Assembly (NCBI GenBank): GCA_030765045.1 | Contig: CM060967.1 | Coordinates: 170,635,251 to 170,699,250, forward strand | DNA length: 64,000 nucleotides | From: Tenodera sinensis | Taxonomy: Eukaryota; Arthropoda; Insecta; Mantodea; Mantidae | Direction of reading: 5' to 3' | Notes under the pieces: model-generated | Database searches by the model: none | What the model saw: only the letters and a program-made list of their open reading frames with translations | Told to the model about the DNA's origin: nothing | Position numbers and translations under genes: made by a program | In this document: in pieces, positions 11,476 through 24,214 of the stretch | How positions within the stretch are numbered: the first letter of the stretch is position 1 | Layout of the letters: every line of letters begins with the position of its first letter

Positions 11476-12180
11476 CTACGCAATTATTTCGAGTGGCTAT
11501 CAAAAGCTCAAATACAATGCAGGGAAAAGTGAGAAGGAAATTTGTTCTTCGTGTTTTAACGAAAAGAACACTGCACCATGGGGAAAAGCAAGAGATACAA
11601 GCTGGCTCAAATGAATGGGGAAATTAGAACAAAAGCTTTTTTTACTTTAAGAACTGCCATTTTATGAGGAAAATATTGCTTCAGTATAAGATACGATTCA
11701 TGTAGTTATACTTAAAAAAAGTTGCCAATGTGGCGAATGCACAAGACTATCATTATCATTGGTTGCGTTATTGTAGGATGTTACACAATGTCCCTACAAT
11801 TTGCTGAAATGTAAATGATGTCATTAATTCCGGCGACCTTGCTGTGTTCAAGGTAGAAGCAGAGCGTGTTTTGTTTGCCCGACAGCCGTCACATCACGTC
11901 CCCAGTAACAAAACAAATAACAGTTAAGTTTAAGGGCAAGTATCGCTTACATCATTCCTGCTAGATGAAGGTCTTCCCAATATGGGTTAATGTACCAGTA
12001 GATTTTCAAATCCCACTCATTTTGCAATCTTTTTAACTATACTGTTCACAGTAAAAGTATTTTGGAAAATGGTAAAAACGTTTATCGAATTAGAAAATGC
12101 TTTATTCTCGTGCAGTTGAACCAAAACGCTTTATTCTGTCTTCACTACTAAGAAGAAACGTGGAGTCAAATACAGAATGT
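11476..12180. other. Intron sequence, nothing recognised
   Basis: AT-rich, no recognised gene or repeat. Confidence 0.4.
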
Positions 12181-12191
12181 AAAAAAAAAAA

Positions 12192-12278
<87 letters not shown>
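12181..12278. repeat. A-run plus (AAT)n microsatellite
   Basis: Thirteen A then about 28 AAT units. Apparent poly-Ile and poly-Tyr proteins across it are artefacts. Confidence 0.95.
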
Positions 12279-12364
12279 TACTTTTAAACTTCACTTGTCT
12301 ACATTTATAGTAGGTAAGGCATCTTTTTGGAAAAAACCGTTGTGTGTACACAACATAACTTAAA

Positions 12365-13200
12365 AATCTGATGTGCTGCACTCACATGACTTTCTCTACT
12401 CTTGTACTAACCATTCTTACAAACTCTTATTCCTATATCTTCTTCGTGTTAGTTAAGATAAACATTTGTACAAATTACCTTATTGCTTATTTCCTTGTAG
12501 GTGCAAGGGGAATATTAGAATACAGTAGGCTTTGTGCGATAATCAAATGTTTTAAAGCTTTGGGATTCTGTTGTCTTGGCACACTTAACATATAAATAAA
12601 TGAACAACGATGATCCATTTCACGAAAGTTCTAAGTTTTCCGAAACTCACACACAAGGAATATCTCCGAAATGGTTCACCCTACAAGAAAATTTATTCAG
12701 ACATTAATTGTGTAGTTTACCAAGATCTACATTTTTTGTATAGTATGATTTGGTCTATCTCTAACGGTTTACCAGTTATGCAAAAGTCGTCCAGAGTAAA
12801 TACGACTACAGGGGCTATAGCCAGAAAATTCAAAATATACATTTCATTTGTCATAAAAATATCTCAAATATATAACATTTTAATCAAAGCGTTAGAGCCA
12901 TTTTCAAGAAAATCAAAAATTTCGAAAAATTTTCCATGTAAAGGGTAGTTTAGGGTGGAGCAATTTTCTTCAAAATCTTCGTGTCGCATCCTTGAAAGAC
13001 ATTAAACTTAAATAACAACTTTGGTTTTTAACCGACTTTTCGTTTTTGAGGTTATGCTGTCCACAGACACGGATCTTTTTCTAAAAATACTTTTTTTTTA
13101 TTCAGGGGGCCTCAAAACATATATTTCCGGTAAAATCTCGACATCGAATTTTAAATGCGATAAATATCAAACTTGATATTTAAATTGAATGTCTTCCAAA
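12365..13200 (+). repeat. TIR repeat family, copy 6 (near full length; left arm of inverted pair)
   Basis: The longest plus-strand copy. It runs from CACTCACATGACTTTCTCTAC through GGAATATCTCCGAAATGG, GTATAGTATGATTTGG, GGTTTACCAGTTATGCAAAA, CCAGAAAATTCAAAATATAC, CATGTAAAGGGTAGTTTAGG, TCTTCGTGTCGCATCCTTG, TTAACCGACTTTTCG and AGGGGGCCTCAAAAC to TCGACATCGAATTTT. Small open frames in it are not conserved between copies. Confidence 0.88.
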
Positions 13201-13574
13201 GATGCCACACTAAGATTTTCACGAAAATTCTCATCCCAAACTATTTACATAGAAGATCTTAAAAATGTGGATCCTCATTTTTTTAATAAAAGCTCTAAAA
13301 TGCGATACATTTATGAGAAGATTAGTCAACGTTTTTGTAATTTTTAACTATTTATTTGCTTCTCGCAATGTCATGGAAAGGGTACGACATTTCAAGATCA
13401 GCATATAACGATATCTATCGATTCACTTCCTCTATCATGTTTGTATCTAAAATGAAAGGTGTAATGTAACCAACTCTACAAAGGTTTATTTCATTAAAAC
13501 GAATTAGACACAAAAATAAATGTTCATTAAGACAGTGGATAGAGGAAATCATGTAACAATTATGTTTACTTTCC

Positions 13575-14380
13575 GTATTACCTATACTAAGTGGGGAAGT
13601 GTTGTATTCAACCCAAAAATTCAATGTAGAAATTTCACCGGCAATATCTCGTATGTTTTGAGACCCCCTGAATCCAGAAAAAAAGCATTTCTAGAAAAAG
13701 GTCCGTGTGTGTGTGAAGAGCATAACTCAAAAACGAAAAGTCGGTTAAAAATTAAAGCTGGTATTTAATGCCTTTCAAGGATCCGACACGAAGATTTTAA
13801 AGAAAATTCCTTCACCCTAAACTACCCTTTACATGGGAAATGTTTCGAAAATTATGATTTTCTTGAAAATAGCCTCAAACGATTTTGATTAAAGTGCCAT
13901 ATGTTAAAGATATTTTTATGACATATGAAATGCATATTTTGAATTTTCTGGCTATAGCCCAAGTATGGATGATTTTTGCATAGTTGGTAAACCGTAAAAG
14001 ACAGCCCAAATCTTACTATACAAAGATGTGGATGTCGCTAAAACACACAGTTTATGTCCAAATGATTTTTTGTTGAGTGAACCATTTCGGAGATATTCCT
14101 TGTTATTTGTAAAACTTTCCATAAATGAAACTCGTTATTCAATTTTTATATCTTAGCCGTGCAAACGGAATTTGAAAGCTTTAAAAGATCTGACTATCGC
14201 TCAAAGCCTACTGTGTTCCCATACTCCCCTTGTACCTACAAGGAAATAAGCAATAAGATAATTTCTGCAAACATTTATCTCCGTTAGCATGAGGAAAACA
14301 GAGGAATTAGAATTTGTAAAAACTGTACAAGAGTAGAGAAGGTCATGTGAGTGCAACACATCAGAATTTTTAAAATATCG
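13575..14380 (-). repeat. TIR repeat family, copy 7 (right arm of inverted pair)
   Basis: The reverse-complement counterpart of copy 6, with every landmark in reverse order, ending GAGTAGAGAAGGTCATGTGA. The two copies are separated by about 375 bases, so the locus can fold into a very long hairpin. Confidence 0.88.
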
Positions 14381-15010
14381 ATGTGTGGATATATACACCA
14401 CGGTGGGAAGCTAGAACTTCCAGAAGGGATACATTACACACGAAGGGTTTGTTATCTCAATCATCGCCCAGACACTATTTTCCATGAATAGCCAAAAAGA
14501 GCTCCATTAAGGCAAAGACCCCGCGCGGGCGCGCACACGCACACGCACACGCGACAAAGGAAATTTGAAATGCAGCAGCAGCAACCGAATGTCAGATTTG
14601 CATGCTAGGGTCCGAATGTGGGAACCGGAGAATGTTCCGTCTCCCTCTTGGAAGGAAGGAAGGGATGTTGTTTTCTTAAGAACCGGGTGGATGGATCGAC
14701 TGACTACGACAATGATAAAGGAAGAGAGGATAAAAGACTCCTCTCAATTTATTACGGACGGACGGACGGACGACCAGTCGGCCACTAATATTCCGCTTCC
14801 TATACATGTTCCGTATTAGTTCCAACGGTCGTGGTGGACTGGTCAGTGCTGACCCTACGCTGCATAATGGCGGAACGATTAATGACCAACGAGGTGAAGG
14901 GTCACCGTGGTGAGAGTGCAAACCGGACACCACCCCGCACGCACGGAAGGAAGGAAGCGGCTCTCCCCTCGACAAAGCGATGAGCCGAACCATCAACGGC
15001 CGTCAATGAG
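14381..15010. other. GC-richer unique block in E74 intron, candidate regulatory region
   Basis: It contains (GCAC)n-like DNA at 14522-14552, a (GGAC)n tract at about 14755-14772 and a non-repetitive stretch to 15010 that stands out from the AT-rich surroundings. Two clusters of nuclear-receptor half-sites lie in it and are listed separately. No exon is apparent on either strand. Confidence 0.4.
14840..14904. promoter_or_regulatory. Candidate nuclear-receptor element: IR4 plus DR1
   Basis: TGGTCA-GTGC-TGACCC (14840-14855) is an inverted pair of half-sites. AGGTGA-A-GGGTCA (14892-14904) is a direct repeat spaced by one base, with a further TGACC at 14883. EcR/USP and related receptors use such half-sites, preferring IR1 but tolerating others. 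E74 is a direct ecdysone target, which makes the position suggestive. Binding is inferred only. Confidence 0.35.
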
Positions 15011-15544
15011 AGGAACAAGTTTCTCCCCACAGAGGGCGAGAGCTGGGCTTAATGACAGACACCTACAGTTATCAAAGAGACGTTAAACATTTGGTCCTCT
15101 CTGCTAGTAACATCCAGCATCCAGTTCCGACATAAGAAAGTGTCACCAGAAGAACCTGAAACGTGGGTTCATCTTCAAACTCTGGATATCATTTTTAATA
15201 TTTAAATGTCGGTTAGAAGCTTCGTGGATTAGAATTTTCATGGGAAACTTGGGGTAAGCTCTGACTTAAGAGAGCATAAGCTAAACACTATCTGAGATGG
15301 CGAACAGATAATATTCTCAGCGTCAATCCTGATGAAAACTTTCACCTTCGCCTTCCTTAGGTAAGGAAAATGGAAAGATCAAATATTCCAAAGTATTAAA
15401 AAGAACAGACTTCACACACGTGCATTAAAAGCACTACTGAAAATGTACACACCGGGTAGGCTAGAAACAGGCGAAATGGTGCTCAAATGAACCTGACAGC
15501 CATACTGCTTCAACTTACTTAGCATTCATTTTTTCCGGACAAGG

Positions 15545-15630
15545 GAAAAAACCGGTTGCCCCAGTAATTCACCTAACCGAGGTTCGAACTGGGACCTCCT
15601 GAATGTACGGCAGGCACGCTACACAATATT
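15545..15630 (-). repeat. tRNA-derived SINE head
   Basis: On the minus strand, TAGCGTGCCTGCCGTACATT (A-box region) is followed by CCAGTTCGAACCTCGG (B-box) and then GGGGCAACCGGTTTTTTCCC. Confidence 0.65.
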
Positions 15631-17632
15631 ATTGTCGTCATCATCATCCTACTGGTTTGGTCTATTTAATTCGTTCACTCTGAGGCAGAAGCACGAATAT
15701 TTCCTTTCAAAATACCAATGTAAAGTTCTATTTCGATAACATCTAAAATTCCTGAATCTTAAGAGCTAGTATCAGACATTTATATTCTTTGTTTTATTTT
15801 TATTTTGTTATTATTTTGTCCTAATCCAGCCTGCTTTAACTTGCAAAGGAAGAGTCTCACATTGTAGGCATGACAGTCATGGAAAAAATGACTGAGCGCG
15901 TTAGGAGAGCCCCATGTTGTGTTGCAGCGCAGTTTACACAAATTAATATTTCCAATTTTTAATATTTGTATCTGCGAGTATGTATACAAAGGTGAGTGGT
16001 GGTTCAAGATTCAGCCTATTTGTGTCCGATAGACGATAACATGAAACAAAGCCTATCAATAAACTCAGCTAAATGTTGGAAATATCGACTTGTGTAAACA
16101 CGACTGCTCTCCTAATGCGCTCAATGGCTGTACCTACACGACTCTATAGCTGTTCCAAATGCTGGTAAAAAGGAACGCTCAAAAGCATGTGGCTTGGGAT
16201 CTTTCTTATTCGTGTCGCTTCATTAAAGTTTAAAGTGTGAAAAATAACCCATCCTAAAAGTGAATATTTTTCCAGAAAACAATGACATGAAGATAGTTTT
16301 CCTTATCAACATATGATTAAAATGTACCTACAATAAAGTTATGGACGCTCCTTTATTTCTGAATACCTACATCGTTTTCCGGTCGCTTTGCGTGCATTGG
16401 TACATCTGAGATGCTGCTTTCTTAGTAAACGGAAAAGGAGTGAAAACACATTTGATGAAAAATGATAAAAGTGCGTGCGTGCGTGCGTGTGACAACTTTC
16501 GCGGTTTCCGCCGTAATCTGGAGCATGACGCCCGGCGCACTCAATGACCTAGTTGACTGTCCAAGTGAAATTAACCAAACATCACGTGCGTCCATTTTTT
16601 CTCTCTCTCTATCAATAAACTAGAGCGAGCAGCTTCTCATCCTTTCAAGTTCACTCTTTATAATGAAAACAGATCGCTGTTTTCACTGCTTGCTGAGAAA
16701 ACTACTTTCGTTTGGTTCCAATCTGCTACGTTCTATACAGTGGAGTTCCTTCAGAGTAAGTTATACGCGGAAACAATGCATTAATATTTTCATTTCATGT
16801 CATGTTCATTTAAAGCATCTGAGAACCCAACACACGATAGTGCTTTTTGATCCACTTCCCATTCTTGTTGCCATGGAAGGTTCGTAACCTCAACTACCTG
16901 AGCGTTTTGTCTAGTTTACTGCACACCTTCTCAACTTACCATTTGGCAGCCCAAACCTGCCATTTAAATCTTTCTTGGGTTTTAATATATTTAATTCCTG
17001 CATCAGCTAAGTATGCGTTGGAAATTATTGCTTTCATTAAGGTCAACAATCACATGTGGATGATGATCGTCACTTTGCCACCAAGTAACCGGTATGTATA
17101 TCACTGTTATTTACTCTAAGTTATCCTCGTTCTCACATTTCTGTAGAGCGGTGAAATGTTTAGTCCAGAGAAGACAGAACAAGATGATGACCTCGGATTA
17201 TTGCTAAGATATTGAGGATTTGGGAAATTTCAATTGTTTAAAAGTCAGGCAGCTGTCGACCAAGCTTTTGCCTGAATTAACCTCTTTTCCAAGAGTGAGA
17301 GGAAAGTAATGCACTGCGGCATGGCGTGACAAATGAATGTGTGAAGTCGTTTACTAGAGCTGAAAGTAAAATTACAAAAGGTTATTGTCGCCAAAAGAAA
17401 TTTATAGATATATGTACGTAGTTTCTTTTTCGTTATGAAGAGACTACAGAAATCCTGTATCTATGCTAGCTCTGAAATTAATTTATAACTGAAATGCCCT
17501 GAACAGTTTCTTCATTTAATGAATTACTCAAAAACTACTCTGCAAATATAACTCTCTAAAATAAATTATAATTTTAAGTATGCGTTAATTTAAATAGTAA
17601 AACTAATAACTTCTAGTTATCTAGGAAGATAC
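15631..17632. other. Intron sequence with a short GC patch, otherwise unrecognised
   Basis: AT-rich sequence apart from (GTGC)n at about 16471-16490 and a GC-richer single-copy stretch 16490-16600. No exon signal in frame with the E74 exons was seen. Confidence 0.4.
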
Positions 17633-17745
17633 GGAATCGGAATGAAAGGGAAATGCTGGAAGCGAAGCCATCCCAGCATTCGCCTACTGACGGCAAGGTC
17701 GGTGTGGGTGATCAGGGAAATCGAAACCAGGACCTCGAGGAGGAT
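17633..17745 (-). repeat. tRNA-derived SINE, family D, shortened copy
   Basis: Plus-strand GGAATGAAAGGGAAATGCTGGA, CATCCCAGCATTCGCCT, then GAAATCGAAACCAGGACCTC (degenerate B-box, minus strand). It shares the body order with 26550-26690. Confidence 0.6.
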
Positions 17746-18333
17746 AGACAATAAGGAACGAGCAGACATGGCACTGCATTCGGTACCACAGGCTGTGCAC
17801 ACTGATAATCAGGGCTCGGATGTTTGTCACATGTCTAGCTTTGGTTTTTTTTATGGTAAATATACGCGAAGCACGATTTTACCAATTGTGATTAAAATTA
17901 TGCAATTATCATGGGTCATATAGTCATTTTTTTCATATTATAGTCATGTTTTCTCTTAAAGTTTTTGTATTTTTGTCATATTTTCATATTTCTATTCCGG
18001 TTCCTCATGTGTGCTTGCAGTGCAGTCGTCCAAAAGATCGATTTTCACATTTCCCAATTCTTGACTGTAATATTTCTTAGAAATGTATATTTCCACGAAT
18101 TTGGAGAGTAAGCTGTGTGTAGCTTGCTATTGTAATTCTTCTTTCTGATCGACCTTCAAAATGTGACATTTATTTCATTCCGTGTAGAGCTGAGGGTTAG
18201 CTCTGGATTGAGCAATTAAATCAATTCAAAATGCAACAATGAAATTAATATTAATTTATTATTGAGTGTGCTAGATTGTTAATTGAAAGAACATTAAAGT
18301 TTTGAAAATGCAGCCAAAGGATAAGATACATAC

Positions 18334-18525
18334 CTGTAGTGGAGGTGGTGTAGGCAGTGGTACGGTGGGCGGTGATGAGGGCTACGTGTTGGGGGTGCTG
18401 TTGACTCAGGATGCCGTGTAGCAGAGGCTTGTGTTCGGGGGGCTCGCGTTTTATGGAGGGCGGTGGTGAAGGAGAGGCTGCACCCAGCTCCAGAAGGGAT
18501 GCGGTATGCGGCCCCGTCGTATCCA
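18334..18525 (-). CDS. Eip74EF: E74 (Eip74EF-like) internal exon with HKPLLH and SUMO-type motif
   Basis: The acceptor is TTTTCTTGTGTTTCAG and the donor is ACTACAG|GTATGTATC. Both are phase 1 and the length is 192 bases, so the exon is symmetric. It encodes about 63 residues (73-135 of the assembled protein). SIKREPP at 95-101 fits the SUMO consensus (hydrophobic-K-x-E) flanked by prolines. EHKPLLHGIL and the closing TTAYTTSTT-G correspond to the H-R-P-L-L-H-N-L-L ... T-T-A-T-T-G segment I recall from Drosophila E74, directly before the Ser/Asp block. This conserved order across the splice junction is the main reason for the E74 call. The 11.3-kb intron that follows separates it from the next exon. 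The region is outside the ETS domain and probably serves as regulatory or transactivation sequence. The neighbouring 32.7-kb intron lies on its 5' side. Confidence 0.87.
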
Positions 18526-19349
18526 CTGAAACACAAGAAAACCTTTCATCATCATCACACAAATCGCATCCATCCCTTGCTATCCAAGCAAAAGCAAGGC
18601 CCATAACATAGAACCTCAATATTGTTAGAGAGGACCATAAAATAGACATTTATATTTATCAGTTTCTAGCATTTATCAATATTGACCAATTAGATTTCGT
18701 TCCAAATAACTTCAGAATGTTTCCTCGACATTTAAATTTTCATTTCTGATACAATTAATACGTAATACTCATCAAGCATACATTAATGGACAGGAAGCTT
18801 TGCATACAGCGTCACAATTTGAAACAAAATAAAGCAGTGCAAAACTTTGTTTAACATAGTTGAAAACATGGCTGCTACTTTAGAACACATAAGTAGGGGC
18901 TTTTATTTTTGTAACTTATTTTTAGTGGAGAGTTGTTTGGTGAACCAAGGTGGGAATGTGTTCTTGGAAATGCCAGACCTAGAAGATAATGATATTGGAC
19001 ACACAAACCATGAACTGAGTCATACTCTATGTTTGCGTAGTAATGATTAAAAATAAAAGTTGGGAGATTCCGTTAGCGTCAGTATGTTTATGATTAAAAC
19101 TTCATAAGAGAGATGCAAGAACAACTTCAAATACAAAGAAGCTTAGGTTTACCTCCGGCAACTATTTCGAAAGTTTTGAACTAAATCTGTGAACCCACAT
19201 TCATTATTCCAAATGATCTGCATTGATGTTTGTGGGTGAAACTTAGAATTCGGCAGAATCTACTCATGTAAGATACACAAATTTGCTTGCATACAGGCGA
19301 TACCATTGTAAGTTAAAAGAGGTAGACACAATGGAACGAAGTTATATTT
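18526..19349. other. Start of the 32.7-kb E74 intron on the exon's 5' side
   Basis: AT-rich, no recognised element. The polypyrimidine tract and CAG acceptor of the adjacent exon are at its left edge. Confidence 0.4.
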
Positions 19350-20050
19350 TGAAGAATGAAAAAATATCTGATGTATCGCATTCACATTACTTTCTCTACA
19401 CATCCGTGTACAAACTATTCTTACAAAACGTTATTAGACTATTTCTTGTTAATCCAGGTAAGTATACACAGTTTCAATTCATATTTACACGATGCGGTGC
19501 CTAAATCTATAGTCAAAGTTTTAAAGCGCGTGTGGCTATGTGATCGCTTTTAAGTCCCATACTCTTTGCATGACAACAGGAAAAAATAAATAGCGACTTG
19601 CCACCTGAAAAAAAGAGTATAAATATTTGAACATTCAAATTAAATAACAACAAATGCCCCCGAAATTGTTAACGCCATCCCCCCCCCCCAAAAAAAAAAA
19701 GGTTGACATGAATTCTGTGATTTAATGAGCTCTATATTTTTATGTAGTAAGATTTAGTCTGTCTATACGGTTTATCAGTTACGTAAAAGTCATTCGTAAT
19801 GAGCAGAGCTTCAGAGGCTATTCCAAGAAAATTCAAGATATGTTCAATTTGTAATGTAAATATGTCGATGAGAATAATTACGATCTATTTTTCAGAAATT
19901 AAAAACACTGAAAATGTTTGGATGCAAGTGGTAGTTTGGGGGATTGGGATTTTCTTTCAAAGATTCCTGTCGTACCCCAAAACTGTATTTCGGTGAAATC
20001 TGGGTATCGAATTTTTTGATGAAATGTAGTACTTTTACATATTAAAGGTA
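19350..20050 (+). repeat. TIR repeat family, copy 8
   Basis: It has GCATTCACATTACTTTCTCTAC, TAAGATTTAGTCTGTCTATACGG, CCAAGAAAATTCAAGATATG and TTTCGGTGAAATCTGGGTATCG in the family order. A C9/A10 run lies inside at about 19681-19700. Confidence 0.82.
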
Positions 20051-21659
20051 AATAGGCAAGAAGAATGAATGACCTGTCCACTGCCATATGCTTAAAACAG
20101 CAGCAAATGTGCAATTGTTTTTGCGTGAGGATTGATAAAAGCTTATTTCGTGGCGGTGATATATTAGACATGACGTACTTTTTTGTACAGGTAGCTATTT
20201 GCCAACAGTTTCGTATTTCAGCATCAGTCTTTCTTCATTGTCCCCCTTGACATCATTTTCCTACTGTAGGTACACACGTTTTAATTGCGCGCGGGAGAGG
20301 ACCATAACCACCAGACAAATAAGAAATTAATTTCATGGGTTGCGAGAACCTGAGCATTTGTAGAGATGTTCAAATATGAGTCGCAAGTCAGGCCGCTGAC
20401 GAAGCAGAGAGATTTGGAACGGAAACGCTAACAAGTGGGATATCCATTGACAAACCAATAAAAGGGCTTTCACCGGAATTAATCCGGAAACGGTAAAAAA
20501 GCAGACTATCCGGCTGTTGCTGTTGCTGCCCCTTCCTTCCGCATCCGTCTGCAGAGCAGTACGCCCACTTGGTCACTAGACAGCGCGCTCATCGCGTCCA
20601 GTAGGAGTACAAGGTTACCCCACTTGTCGGGCATAGACCCTAGTGCGAGATAACCTTGACGAGATAGAAAGCGACGACTAGCTGCGTTGCCAGGTTGTGT
20701 AACTCTTTGGGCCCTACTTACGTCGCATATGCACACTTCATCTGCAGCTCTGGCAACATAGCTACACGTAAATCACTTTCCGTCTCTCTCGCTCTATCCA
20801 CATACACACGCAAACACACCAATTGCCCTTGACTACGCCCAGGAAGTTAGTTCCTCCAGTGCGGCGAAGCGATTGCTGCGGTGAAAGGTCACAATGTAAT
20901 CAAATTTTCATTCCACATGGCAGCGATATCTTCTTGTGTTGCTGTTTCCTCTTTAACATTATCTTTTCTACGTCTTCGGAACTAAACACGACCATGAAAC
21001 TCATTGCGTAATTAACTAAAATAACTTAAGTTAGAAATATACGTACAGATATTTAATTTTAACAATAATAACTTGCATTAATTGACCAGGCATTATATCA
21101 TGCCTAATTTGTTTTTCCTTTTCTTCTGTTTTATATTCAGGCGGAATCAACAAAATTGTTGAAAAAATGCCCTATTAAGGGGTAAACATGACACATTGAC
21201 CAAATTTTCTTGTGTATACGGTCGTTGAGATTGTTTTGTAAAGCGTTTCATTTTCAGTTTGAGAAGAACTGTTACTCATTGTGAAATTAATAATTTTTCA
21301 GAAACATTAGAAGCTATATTTTCTTAATACTGTCATCCCTTGAATTAAGATTGCGTATTTGTCTTCTCAAATTCACGTAAGAATTTTATAGCAAAATGCA
21401 TTGTAACAAATACTTCAGTAAAATAGTCAACCATAAATAAGCCTTGAAAATTACATTTAAATGAACGCACGCCATTCTTAATTGATAATTTTTATTCAGC
21501 CTTGCTGATTGGAATTTTCTCTTTAATATGCGTATATTATCGTTTTGGGTACAATACTGAAGTCTTAAACCCGTTTTTCAAAATAGTAATGTATGTGCTA
21601 ATCTCTAATGTAAATTCTGCACTACTTCACAGAAAAAAAGCACAAGTCCTACCCACTAT
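20051..21659. other. Intron sequence with a GC-richer block
   Basis: The section 20380-20780 is GC-richer, single-copy as far as can be seen and non-coding. The remainder is AT-rich with nothing recognised. Confidence 0.4.
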
Positions 21660-21745
21660 GATGCAGAGAGATAACCTTTAGCCCATCTTTGGAAGAAGTT
21701 TTGCTCTACAAGTTGGTACTACTGTTAAACGTGGCACTGCTCGAG
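21660..21745 (+). repeat. Dispersed repeat E, copy 1
   Basis: GAGAGATAACCTTTAGCCCATC followed by AAGTTTTGCTCTACAAGTTGG and TACTACTGTTAAACGTGG matches 26705-26790 at most positions. Family unknown. Confidence 0.6.
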
Positions 21746-21856
21746 ACATGTGGTTTCTTTAATTGCAGATTGTGGGATTTTTGATTGCTGTATTTTTGCT
21801 TTGAAGAGCTTTGTCTGTGAATGACACTTTCTGTCATGCATAGGGAAATAATCCTT

Positions 21857-21879
21857 GTTTTTTTTTTTTTTTTTTTTTA
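21857..21879. repeat. T-run
   Basis: About 22 T, possibly the poly-A tail of a minus-strand retrocopy that I cannot identify. Confidence 0.7.
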
Positions 21880-22549
21880 ATAAACATTTCAGTATCTTAA
21901 ATAGTTTGAGGTTAATGGGTGCTGAATTTAAATGTAACACTGTGGGGATAGGACTTTTAAACTCCCCAAACATTTTCATAAAGATTTATTCGTATCATTT
22001 TCTGCGGCTGAATATTTCGCTTTTGTCTAGTGCTTCATTTGTTTCCCTCAGTTGGAATGCGCAGGCGCCATTAGGGTGGTTAGCGTGTGCTTGCGTCTTC
22101 TGTCATAATGTCAAACAGCTGCAGCTCGCATATCGATGTATTTCTATTGTGCAAATGTTTGCGACGTCTCCCTTCCAGGTGGCCGGACTGGAGAGCGGGT
22201 TACGTGTCTTCACAATAAAAATAGCCGAAAAACCAGCTGAGCAAGAAAACAGCTGCTTTCATTGAGCTTGGTGCGCTGCATTACAGCACAACAAACGCAG
22301 ATGTGCGAAATATTGCATTTCAAAGGGTTACTGACCTTAGGAAAACACGCGATTTATTCACATTTCGAACCGGAGGGGATTTTTACTGCCAAATAAGGAT
22401 TTATACCGATGCATGCATCTGTACAAACTAGCAGCTAATGCAAAAAGATCCAGATGTGTTACTCCCCTGTAAGTTTGTCTCCCTTTGTGGAACACCCTTC
22501 CATGACTAGTGAATAACAACACCCTAAATAAGGTACTTACGAAAAGTGT

Positions 22550-23255
22550 TACATTCACGAGATTTGTCTACCTGTATCATTCATTAATGCATATAAAAGC
22601 ACATTTTTCTGTCTACTTCCATTTTTATAGAGATAAACCTATGCATAAATAGCTATATTACACATTTCGTTATAGATACAAAGGGAACAGCGATAGTCAG
22701 ATGTTTAACAACTGGACACTATGCGCTGGTCTTAAAATTCCACTCTCTCATGCAATCCTATGAAATAACTGTGCTTTAAAATAAAGACAAAGCACTATTG
22801 AAAATTTTAACCATTAATAACGTATATCTCGGAAATGGCTTATGCCACAAAAAGGAGCATTTAAAATAAATTTGCGTTTCAGAATGCAGCTTTTGTGCAG
22901 TGCGCTTTCGTTTATCACTTAATGTTTGCCAATTATACAAAATTGCTTCCGAATGAGGACTATTCCCAGAAAATTCAAGATGGCTTTTACTTTCCTTGTA
23001 TATTTAAAATAAGGTATATATTAATGAAAATGGTTAACACAATTTTTGAGAAAATAAAGCGAATAGCCAAAAAAAAAAACAAAAAAAAAACAACTATGTA
23101 ACGAGTAGTTTGGAATATATGGGAGGATTTCCTTGAAAATCTTCGTGTCGCATCTTTGGAAAATATTGAATTAAAATACCATGCTTGATATTCATCCTAC
23201 ATTTAATTTTTTGAGTTTTGTCACACAGTCACAAAAATAGACATAAGCTGGGTCA
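22550..23255 (+). repeat. TIR repeat family, copy 9
   Basis: It has CGTATATCTCGGAAATGG, CCAATTATACAAAATTGCTTCC, CCCAGAAAATTCAAGATGGC, ATCTTCGTGTCGCATCTTTGG. It contains two A-runs near 23070-23090. Confidence 0.82.
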
Positions 23256-24214
23256 AGTTGTGGTCGGCAAACATGGTGTAGCTTAAGGGCATGACCACCA
23301 GCAAATTTACCGACACTTTATACAAAACAAGCATTGAGTAATAAAACAGAACGGCAATTTACACTCGTAAAACCACCTCAGCAGAATCTCCCACTCTGAA
23401 CGAAAACTTAAAGACAAAAAGGCACTTTCTAATTGTTATCTTTTATACCAGCTGCCATTAAGATTTCATGTAAGAGAAAACTACATGCTCCAAATTGTGC
23501 TGCGTGTAATTGCTGCTGTTAATGGAAATCTATATGCAGATAGTTTTTAACAGCTTAGCTCAGGGAACGAGTTTCTCTTGAGCTGCAAGGCCAGTCAAAC
23601 ACAATACAGTTAAGCAACAAAAGAAGGAAGAAACAGGAATTTTAATGGCATGCTTCTCCAAAATAGTAATGCTCAATAAGGGAGTAAGCCCATTAACCAG
23701 TTACTGCCGCCTAAATCGTGAATAACGAGCGATTACGTCACATTGCTCTGATGGTGCACGATCTGTGCGAAAACCGACGGTTTTGCAATGCCTCTCCAGT
23801 ACAGGAGATCTGGTTCACTGAAATAGAGGCGCTCGCTTTGGTGACTTTAATAAGAAAAGCTAAATAAATGCACGAAAGAAACTTTTAGCAAATGTTGATT
23901 GTTCTACGGCGTCTAATTTCATTGAAATATTTATTGAAAATTCACTGGCAGGCATAAAAATACGAGTAATCGGTAGGAAAATGTAAGCAGTGAAGTAACT
24001 GGTAAACACAGAAGGCTTGAAATAAACGGAGTGCGCTACTGAATAATTCCCATTTAGAAAATATTTTATTTACATTAGAATCGAATGATTGCCACATTTG
24101 ATTTTGTGTACCCAATGGACTTGGTAAATGTTCATAGTCGTTCCAGTGATTTTATTTTGTCGCTGATTTTGCTTGTGGTATTCTACTGTGCTCTAAGAAG
24201 CACGTATACCGTAA
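23256..24214. other. Intron sequence, nothing recognised
   Basis: Mixed composition, no recognised element. Confidence 0.4.

Noticed and set aside
12097..12381. Open frames with poly-Ile and poly-Tyr tracts (also at 28.6 and 53.0 kb, with poly-Leu and poly-Asn)
   Set aside because: They are translations of AAT/ATT microsatellites.
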